Below, one piece after another: positions 7,301 through 11,835 of a DNA stretch of 11,835 bases. The DNA is from Gammaproteobacteria bacterium (GTDB lineage: Bacteria; Pseudomonadota; Gammaproteobacteria; Pseudomonadales; Pseudohongiellaceae), in NCBI GenBank assembly GCA_003451715.1, contig DMJN01000199.1:1-11835 (forward strand). Direction: 5' to 3'. Each line of letters opens with the position of its first letter. Within the stretch, counting starts at the first letter, position 1. The notes beneath the pieces were generated by a model. That model made no database searches. It was not told the DNA's origin and was given only the letters and a program-made list of their open reading frames with translations. The position numbers were made by a program, and so were the translations under genes.

Positions 7301-7909
7301 TCACGGTCTCGCTAGCAAAACTGTGCGGTCTCCACAGCTCTTGTCTTGAAGAGTCATCTCAATATTGCCGAGGCCACGGGAACGAAGGATATGTTCGTAT
7401 TCCTGAGGTTCCAGGCTCGAATGATAAACATCTTCACCCTCGACAACTCCGAGGACTTCTCCGGATTCATGACCAACCGTCAGCAGAAGCGCGCCCCGAG
7501 AATCGAGGTGTGTCAGGAAACGTTGAAGAACCTGGCGCTGCTCATCCGGACTAAGATGGAAGAAACTATCCCAGGCAATTATTGCGGCGAACCGCTCGCC
7601 CAAGCTCAGCTCCCGCATATCCATAACGATCCACGATTGATCTGGGAATCTAGTCTTACAGATTTCAATCATCTTTGGCGATGAGTCTACTCCGGTTAAA
7701 GAGAAACCCCTCTTTAAGACGTACCTGGATATTGGCTCTCCTGCTCCGCACCCGACATCAAGTACCGAACTCCCAGGAGCCATGGAGTTGAGAAGTTTGT
7801 CGAGCCAGGGTTTCTCAATTAACGAACGCGGTCGTCGTTCGTCCCAACCGTGCGCGTTTCGTTCGTACACGGCTGTGGTTTCCCGGTGAATATCGCTAAA
7901 TTGAGACAT
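7301..7909 (-). CDS. Class I SAM-dependent methyltransferase
   Basis: A cytoplasmic Rossmann-fold methyltransferase, 202 residues from the ATG at 7909. Motif I is VLDVGCGAG at 49-57. The acidic residue that holds the SAM ribose is Asp75 in LTGVDSSPKMI, followed by DMREL at about 97-101 and AAIIAWDSFFHL at about 108-119. The N-terminus MSQFSDIHRETTAVYERNAHGWDE matches the usual entry helix of this family. The frame is open a further 13 codons to a TTG at 7948, with an ATG at 7939, but those residues do not resemble the family; no start has a clear ribosome binding site. It lies 63 nt after the small membrane-anchored gene and 127 nt before SIR2. The target is unknown; small molecule, thiol or protein are all open. 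Confidence 0.88.
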   Translation of the reverse strand: MSQFSDIHRETTAVYERNAHGWDERRPRSLIEKPWLDKLLNSMAPGSSVLDVGCGAGEPISRYVLKRGFSLTGVDSSPKMIEICKTRFPDQSWIVMDMRELSLGERFAAIIAWDSFFHLSPDEQRQVLQRFLTHLDSRGALLLTVGHESGEVLGVVEGEDVYHSSLEPQEYEHILRSRGLGNIEMTLQDKSCGDRTVLLARP

Positions 7910-7972
7910 GGTAGTCAGAACTGGAGTGAGGCATAACATGTACAACAACCATTTTGCTTGTTAACACACTAT

Positions 7973-8473
7973 TTATCCGGATGGTTCTACCAGAAAGATG
8001 TGGACGTTTTCGATACCGGGGCTGGTCCATTCTGGATATTTATCGACAAAGGCTTGGAGGACCGGCGCCCTGATACTTTCGTTGTCGACGTGGCTAAGGG
8101 TCTGATCAAACAAACGATCCCCGATCTTCAAGCGCACGCGTGGATCTCTCAAAACATTCTGGTTCCAGCTTCTCATGTCTGGAAAGTTACCGCCCCCGTA
8201 ATAGGCAGAGAAAAGGTAAAAGTCGCCGGCGTATTCGGCGCAGTATACGGTGACTGAGTGTGGAATCCCGTACCGCGTATTGGTCTGAACGAATATTTCC
8301 CCGAACTGGTTGGTAAAACTCCAATCCGAGACGGGTTCGGTAACCAGTTCTCCGGTGACCCATAATCCAGGACGCAAGTCGCTGGGCTCGAAACCGAATA
8401 TCCTGAGTGATGCGAGCGTGACTACCAACACCACCAGGATTCCCATTGCTGCTATCTTTAAATATTTCTTCAT
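7973..8473 (-). CDS. Membrane-anchored small protein, possibly of split beta-barrel (nitroreductase/PNPOx-like) fold
   Basis: A 166-residue protein with an N-terminal hydrophobic anchor or uncleaved signal (KIAAMGILVVLVVTLASL, about 6-23) and a soluble domain facing the periplasm. The pattern LRPGLWVTGELV...TRYGIPHSVTVYCAEYAGDFYLFSAY...RSWNQNVLRDPRVRLKIGDRLFDQTL (about 33-126) resembles split-barrel flavin or F420-type proteins, where a W-x-x-N ... PxVxLKIG segment follows the beta hairpin. That resemblance is by eye and weak. The ATG at 8473 has AGGA 7 nt upstream. The methyltransferase follows after 63 nt on the same strand, so the two may share a transcript. Upstream lies the gene-free mobile-element scar. 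I do not recognise a specific function. Confidence 0.75.
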   Translation of the reverse strand: MKKYLKIAAMGILVVLVVTLASLRIFGFEPSDLRPGLWVTGELVTEPVSDWSFTNQFGEIFVQTNTRYGIPHSVTVYCAEYAGDFYLFSAYYGGGNFPDMRSWNQNVLRDPRVRLKIGDRLFDQTLSHVDNESIRAPVLQAFVDKYPEWTSPGIENVHIFLVEPSG

Positions 8474-8523
8474 GGCATTGTCCTGATCCCGAATCAGAAA
8501 ATGTAAATTAGGGGTTTTCGAAT

Positions 8524-8547
8524 AAAAATAGATCTGTCCCCTTTTTT
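8524..8547. mobile_element. Short element end, gatctgtcccctttttt type
   Basis: Reads, on the minus strand, an A-run then GGGGACAGATC and TATTTTT. Sequences of this form are, to my recollection, common as dispersed tags beside REP-associated or IS200-like transposases in environmental proteobacteria. No transposase of that type is here, so this would be a solo remnant. It stands directly before the 14-bp repeated tag. Confidence 0.35.
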
Positions 8548-8549
8548 CA

Positions 8550-8563
8550 CAAGTATCCGCTTT
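8550..8563. repeat. 14-bp dispersed tag, copy 2
   Basis: Identical to 4673-4686 (caagtatccgcttt) and followed by ttggcca. It sits between the element end at 8524-8547 and the IS-like inverted repeat at 8571-8598, which strengthens the view that it belongs to mobile DNA. Confidence 0.4.
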
Positions 8564-8570
8564 TGGCCAA

Positions 8571-8672
8571 GTGGTCTGGCCCCGGTTTTACGGACCACCT
8601 CAATATGCACAATAATGTGCTTGGAGCTGGGTTATGGCAAGAAGAAAAAGGTACAGTACCGAGTTCAAATAA
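8571..8672 (+). pseudogene. Remnant of the left end and transposase OrfA start of an IS3-type element
   Basis: From the ATG at 8634 the plus strand reads MARRKRYSTEFK and then TAA. This is the usual beginning of IS3-family OrfA (a helix-turn-helix protein starting M.(R/K)(R/K)..Y(S/T).EFK), cut off after 12 codons. Past the stop the same frame continues QALRRAAQ before a second stop, as a decayed OrfA would. About 60 bp upstream, gtggtctggcccc...gaccacc forms an inverted repeat (gtggtc 8571-8576, gaccac 8593-8598) of the kind found at such element ends. No catalytic OrfB (DDE) region is present, and the right end was not found. It is a scar of an old insertion, deleted or heavily mutated. Confidence 0.5.
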
Positions 8673-8858
8673 CAAGCATTGCGAAGGGCAGCGCAGTAAG
8701 CAGTCTTCGAATCCTTATTATTGTTCTACACCTCATAGCAGGGGGGTGATGTCCAGTCAAGGCTTTCCAAATATTATGAAACCTCGCAATCAGCTGCCTT
8801 TGTGGACCTGTAAGAAATACGAAAAACAGTGAAATGATGGGTCTCTATCCCACAAAAT

Positions 8859-8886
8859 AGGCCGACTGGATTGCTCCAGCCGGCCT
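8859..8886 (-). terminator. Rho-independent terminator of the second heme-copper fusion gene
   Basis: A 12-bp stem (aggccgactgga at 8859-8870 with tccagccggcct at 8875-8886) closes a 4-nt loop. The single irregular position is a G-U pair in minus-strand RNA, so the hairpin is better formed in that direction. It starts 37 nt past the stop at 8924 and is followed by a short U-rich run (UAUUUUG). Confidence 0.8.
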
Positions 8887-8923
8887 TCCCGCAGGGACGG
8901 GTCTTGCAATTCCAAGGTAAGGC

Positions 8924-10294
8924 TTAGTCGTTGCCGGCAACCGAACGTTCTTGTTTTGCTTTGCGCTCAGCCACGAGGCGATCATAACCTTCGTCATCGA
9001 GGTGAGTCACCGCGATCCAGGCATGGGACATCTCGTCACCGGTGCGGCTGCCATCGTAAACCCACTGATCGGGGTCGGGGTTGTTGGGGTTATCTGCAGT
9101 GTTGTCGTACCACTGCTTGATTACCAGTACGGCACCAGTCGGCAGCAGGGGAGCTGCTTCCGGGTTGTAGATGTGGCTGTGGTGCCAGGTGGCGCTCCAA
9201 TTGGAGATCTGGCTGATCTGTTCGGTGCGACCCGTTTCCGGATAGAACACTTCCAGTGACGCGGCGTTCATGCGCAGGTGGCCGTGGGGCTGGAAGCTGT
9301 CGATACGAACGGGGTGATCGAAAGAGTGGAAGCCCTGGGTCATGCCATGACTGTGAGGAGGAATGATCAGGTGGCCATTCTCATAACCATCGCGCATGCC
9401 ATACAGGCTCAGGTTCTGACGATAGGGTTGCTCAACTTCTTCGTAGTCATCCTCGTGGAACCAGATGCCCAGTTCGACAACGTTGTTCAGTACGGCCTCG
9501 CCTTGGGCTGTAGCGCCCACACCACCGGGGTACATGTGGATATCCCAGAAGACGCGCGAATCGGCTGGTATCTGACGACACACGCCTTCCGGCATTAGCT
9601 CGCCCCATTTGCCCATCGCATATTCGGTCAGTTGGCTGAAGCGGTCATAGTCGCCGGTGTCGGCATTAAGTACTTGAACGGAAGGGTTGGCGTGGTGCAC
9701 GACTGCGCGGGCATCGCCGCGCGGCTTCACCTGCATGGCCTTGATGCACTTACCTTCGGTGATACCCGTAGGTACGTAGTGCTTGTGCCACATGTCATTG
9801 CCGCCGGCCGGAATATCCACTGGCGTGGACGCGATGATCAGGCTCGGCTCACCGAACAGGGGCTCGAAATTCCAGGCATCGGTATCGAGCAGTTCTGGTG
9901 CTGGGGGCACGATGTCTGCCGGTCCCAGGGGCGAACCCTGATTGACCCAGGCAACGATCGTATCGATTTCTTCTTGCTCCATGCGCCAGTCTCCTTCCAG
10001 ATCCTGGATACCGATATGCTGGTCGTAGGCGTAGGGAGGCATCTCCCGATTAGCGACTCGTAACTGGATCAGTGGTGCCCAGGGACGGATCTGGTCATAG
10101 GTTTCGAACTGCATCGGACCGATACCACCTTCTCGATGGCAGGTCACGCAGTTCTCATTCATGATACTTGCAACGTGGGTGTTGTAAGTAATTTGGTCAT
10201 CCTGGGCCTGTGCGCTGGAGAATCCTAGCGTCAGCAAAGCCACAGATGCTCCTGCGAGCAATCTTCGCATCGTTCTCATTCTTCTCATCCTCAT
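8924..10294 (-). CDS. Exported cytochrome c - PHM/DBH-like copper monooxygenase fusion protein (copy 2)
   Basis: A 456-residue periplasmic protein, a distant paralogue of the gene at 1808-3190. The signal peptide covers about 9-30 (cleavage near AQA-Q). The heme c domain, about 33-125, has CVTCH at 49-53 and Met85 in EMPPY as the likely distal ligand. The C-terminal part carries His200-His201 (VVHHANPS), His253 (DIHMYPGG), His337 and His339 (PHGHLRM) and Met422 (GDEMSHA), the same copper-ligand order as in PHM/DBH. WYDNTADNPNNPDP at about 395-408 matches the other copy. Unlike copy 1 it has extra His clusters (PHSHG at 313-317, HHSH at 371-374) and a possible disulfide, Cys183-Cys239. Four in-frame ATGs open the frame (10294, 10288, 10279, 10270); the third has AGGA about 8 nt upstream, so the true start may be 10279. 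Strong terminators lie both before and after it, so it is probably transcribed alone. The reaction is inferred. Confidence 0.82.
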   Translation of the reverse strand: MRMRRMRTMRRLLAGASVALLTLGFSSAQAQDDQITYNTHVASIMNENCVTCHREGGIGPMQFETYDQIRPWAPLIQLRVANREMPPYAYDQHIGIQDLEGDWRMEQEEIDTIVAWVNQGSPLGPADIVPPAPELLDTDAWNFEPLFGEPSLIIASTPVDIPAGGNDMWHKHYVPTGITEGKCIKAMQVKPRGDARAVVHHANPSVQVLNADTGDYDRFSQLTEYAMGKWGELMPEGVCRQIPADSRVFWDIHMYPGGVGATAQGEAVLNNVVELGIWFHEDDYEEVEQPYRQNLSLYGMRDGYENGHLIIPPHSHGMTQGFHSFDHPVRIDSFQPHGHLRMNAASLEVFYPETGRTEQISQISNWSATWHHSHIYNPEAAPLLPTGAVLVIKQWYDNTADNPNNPDPDQWVYDGSRTGDEMSHAWIAVTHLDDEGYDRLVAERKAKQERSVAGND

Positions 10295-10394
10295 AGCAGG
10301 TTTAAGTACAAAGTTTCAGGGAATAACTAGTACTGCGGCTGAGTCTACTTCGTTTCCGGGTAGGGAAAAAGTAAAAATCGCAGAAATATTGATC

Positions 10395-10400
10395 TGTCAA
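10395..10400 (-). promoter_or_regulatory. Possible -35 box for the second heme-copper fusion gene
   Basis: A perfect TTGACA on the minus strand, about 100 nt upstream of the start and just past the terminator of the preceding gene. The best -10 candidate 16-18 nt further on is only a T-run, so the promoter is tentative. Confidence 0.3.
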
Positions 10401-10408
10401 TCACATAA

Positions 10409-10445
10409 AAAAACGGCCGATCTGGATGCCCGACCGGCCGTTTTT
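10409..10445. terminator. Strong, symmetrical Rho-independent terminator
   Basis: aaaaacggccg (10409-10419) and cggccgttttt (10435-10445) are perfect inverted copies around a 15-nt loop. It lies 14 nt past the stop of the minus-strand gene at 10459. The A-run and T-run on either side would allow termination in both directions. It separates the two right-hand exported genes. Confidence 0.88.
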
Positions 10446-10458
10446 CGGGATTCGCAAA

Positions 10459-11397
10459 CTACCTTACCGTGACCCGCTGGTAGATGTTCGACCAGCAGCA
10501 CTGGTCGCCATTGGAGCTGTCCGGGGCATCGTGGACATCGACCTTGGTGGAGATGATGTAGTCACCCGGTGCGGAGAATTTTGCATAGACCTGTCCGGTA
10601 CCGGAAGGACCGGTAATCTCCAGGCTGCTCACCGAAGGAGTGCGGAAAAATCTGGAACGGGGGTCGTCTTCTGCATAGGGATTTTCAGGTATTGCCGTGT
10701 CCTCATGGCGCATGAACTCGACTTTACCCGGGCCCTGGTATTTAGAGAACTCGACACCCAATGCAATCGGTTCACCGAAGCGTGGATCATCAGGGTCACG
10801 CACGGCGGGGTCGCTTACATTGACAGACAGCAACACCTGCTCGCCGGCACTCACAGCGCCGCCGGGGTAATCACCGATCTGCGCGTACAGCCCGGCAGCC
10901 TGACTGCCATTGTCTCCGATTCCCACCAGGGGCTGTAAGGCACCCTGTGGGCGCGGCAGAATGAAGTCCAGCTCGTAGGCGGCTGAGCCACGTCGTCCTG
11001 GAACCTTCAGCGTTTCCGCATCGCCGGTTTTAATATGCCACCAAACGTCATTACCTTCTTCGGCGGGGGGAACTGTTACGGCGAAGGCACCGGTAGTTCG
11101 ACCGGGAGGAAAATGTGTGGGTTGCATGCCCTGGTATTTCCCGGGTTCGATGTAGTTATTTTCACCCAGAGGGATTTCAACCGGGTCATCATTTCGGTTG
11201 ATGATGCCGAATGAAAAACTGGTGGTGCCGTCTGCATTCGCAATCCAGCCTTCCAGTACCGGGATGACGGGAAGTCCTTCTGGTGGAGCCAGACTCAGGA
11301 AGCGGGCAGTTTCAGTCGACTGCGCCTGCACTCCAAAGGCCAGCGTGGACAGTAGTCCGAACAGTATGGCAGAGAGAATTTTGTTTTTGATTTGCAT
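10459..11397 (-). CDS. Exported beta-rich protein with a C-terminal Cys-Cys pair, function unknown
   Basis: A 312-residue secreted protein with signal peptide 1-25 (cleavage near VQA-Q). The mature part is rich in beta-strand and Pro/Gly: SLAPPEGLPVIPVLEGW at 35-51, SFGIINRNDDPVEIPLG at 62-78, then QPTHFPPGR and FAVTVP, resembling an immunoglobulin-like or adhesin-like sandwich. A charged stretch at about 195-250 and a final strand segment, APGDYIISTKVDV, follow. The only cysteines in the mature protein are the adjacent pair at 300-301 (GDQCCWSN). The ATG at 11397 has GGAG 9 nt upstream. It is followed by a strong terminator and so is a single-gene unit, next to the heme-copper fusion gene. 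I do not recognise a named family. It may be an accessory or copper/heme partner of that enzyme, but this is a guess from position. Confidence 0.85.
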   Translation of the reverse strand: MQIKNKILSAILFGLLSTLAFGVQAQSTETARFLSLAPPEGLPVIPVLEGWIANADGTTSFSFGIINRNDDPVEIPLGENNYIEPGKYQGMQPTHFPPGRTTGAFAVTVPPAEEGNDVWWHIKTGDAETLKVPGRRGSAAYELDFILPRPQGALQPLVGIGDNGSQAAGLYAQIGDYPGGAVSAGEQVLLSVNVSDPAVRDPDDPRFGEPIALGVEFSKYQGPGKVEFMRHEDTAIPENPYAEDDPRSRFFRTPSVSSLEITGPSGTGQVYAKFSAPGDYIISTKVDVHDAPDSSNGDQCCWSNIYQRVTVR

Positions 11398-11485
11398 TGC
11401 GTGTATCTCCGATTATAAGCAGGGTTTAAATAAGCGTTTTTCCAATAGGCAAAGCTGTCCTGTCCTGTATCTGAAGAGGATAAAT

Positions 11486-11514
11486 TTTATAAGCAGTTGA
11501 ATCTTCTCAAACAA
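11486..11514 (-). promoter_or_regulatory. Promoter of the exported beta-rich protein gene
   Basis: On the minus strand, TTGTTT (11509-11514) and TATAAA (11486-11491) are 17 nt apart. The -10 box is near consensus and the -35 matches in its first three bases. It lies about 90 nt upstream of the ATG at 11397. Confidence 0.5.
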
Positions 11515-11591
11515 CGACGCTAGGATAAACGCCATTTTCGCCCGCGTCCAGTTGTGAAGTGTGCAAAATGGTGACTATATGTCATTGTTGG

Positions 11592-11609
11592 GTTACAAGA
11601 TGTTACAAG
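11592..11609 (+). promoter_or_regulatory. Two GTTACAAG direct repeats, 10-bp period
   Basis: gttacaag occurs at 11592-11599 and 11602-11609, one helical turn apart, about 60-80 nt upstream of the plus-strand gene at 11671. Direct repeats with this period are the usual target form of OmpR/PhoB-type response regulators. No clear -10/-35 pair was found around them. Confidence 0.4.
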
Positions 11610-11670
11610 GATATTCGACAACAGCCCTACTACGATCCGACTGCGTGCCGCTTCAACAGAGGTTTTTTAA

Positions 11671-11835
11671 ATGACCAATGAGTCCAGTTACATCAGTGCC
11701 CAGGCAAGACTGCACCACGCCTACCTGCTTGGATTGCAACTAATGGTCGCCAGCAATCGCAGCGCGGCCGAGGTGGGTGACTGGATGTTCAGCCTGTTCC
11801 GCCGCCAGCATCTGGAGAAGTTTCTTGCCAGTTTT
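11671..11835 (+). CDS. Hypothetical protein, N-terminal 55 residues (continues past window)
   Basis: The only convincing plus-strand gene, open to the end of the window. It begins MTNESSYISAQARLHHAYLL and continues with GLQLMVASNR, AEVGDWMFSLFRRQH and LEKFLASF. The segment looks helical and amphipathic, with no signal peptide or TM helix, so the protein is probably cytoplasmic. AGAGG lies 8 nt before the ATG at 11671. It is divergent from the exported beta-rich gene across a 273-nt interval. I cannot assign a family from this fragment. Confidence 0.75.
   Translation, partial: MTNESSYISAQARLHHAYLLGLQLMVASNRSAAEVGDWMFSLFRRQHLEKFLASF

Noticed and set aside
8563..8832. Open plus-strand frame of 89 codons across the gene-free interval
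   Set aside because: It starts at TTG without a ribosome binding site, its protein has low-complexity composition with no recognisable motif, and it overlaps the IS remnant in another frame.
9632..10063. Open plus-strand frame of 143 codons opposite the second heme-copper fusion gene
   Set aside because: It overlaps a well-supported gene fully, and the GC-rich codon pattern of that gene explains the open antisense frame.
1..11835. CRISPR arrays, tRNA, rRNA or riboswitches
   Set aside because: No regularly spaced repeats, cloverleaf-like sequences or known riboswitch cores were seen on reading either strand.

Overview
The window looks like a piece of a Gram-negative, probably marine-type gammaproteobacterial chromosome. 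This is inferred from the many Sec-exported proteins, periplasmic c-type heme and PQQ enzymes, and gene styles; the sequence contains no rRNA or other marker gene, so the assignment is tentative. Every convincing gene except one at the far right reads on the minus strand, so gene order below runs right to left in the direction of transcription. Base composition is uneven: sampled lines in the 8.9-11.4 kb genes are clearly more GC-rich than sampled lines in the sensor gene (4.7-6.2 kb).

Right end (about 8.9-11.8 kb): a partial plus-strand gene of unknown function runs off the window. It is divergent from an exported beta-rich protein ending in a Cys-Cys pair (10459-11397), which has its own strong terminator. 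Next comes an exported protein fusing a c-type heme domain to a region with the full ligand pattern of PHM/DBH-type copper monooxygenases (8924-10294), also followed by a strong terminator. A gene-free stretch (8474-8923) carries mobile-element debris: an IS3-type transposase start that is broken after 12 codons, an inverted repeat and a repeated short tag.

Middle (about 3.5-8.5 kb): a membrane-anchored small protein of possible split-barrel fold, a SAM methyltransferase, a SIR2-family deacylase with an unusual Gly-to-Val change in its NAD-binding loop, a two-TM Cache-type sensor that ends in a four-Cys tail instead of a recognised output domain, and an exported alpha/beta-hydrolase of the esterase D/FrmB type.

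Left end (1 to about 3.2 kb): a second heme c-copper monooxygenase-like fusion, a small exported cupin, and the N-terminal 368 residues of a PQQ-dependent dehydrogenase that continues beyond the window. All three read the same way and all carry signal peptides. The first gene is preceded by a promoter whose -35/-10 spacer is filled by a perfect 9+9 bp palindrome, a good candidate operator.

The most interesting idea is a periplasmic oxidation module. A monooxygenase with the copper ligands H-H...H...HxH...M and a built-in cytochrome c electron donor would hydroxylate a substrate, and the PQQ dehydrogenase would oxidise the resulting alcohol. The ligand pattern and gene order are read directly; the reaction, the substrate and the coupling are inference.
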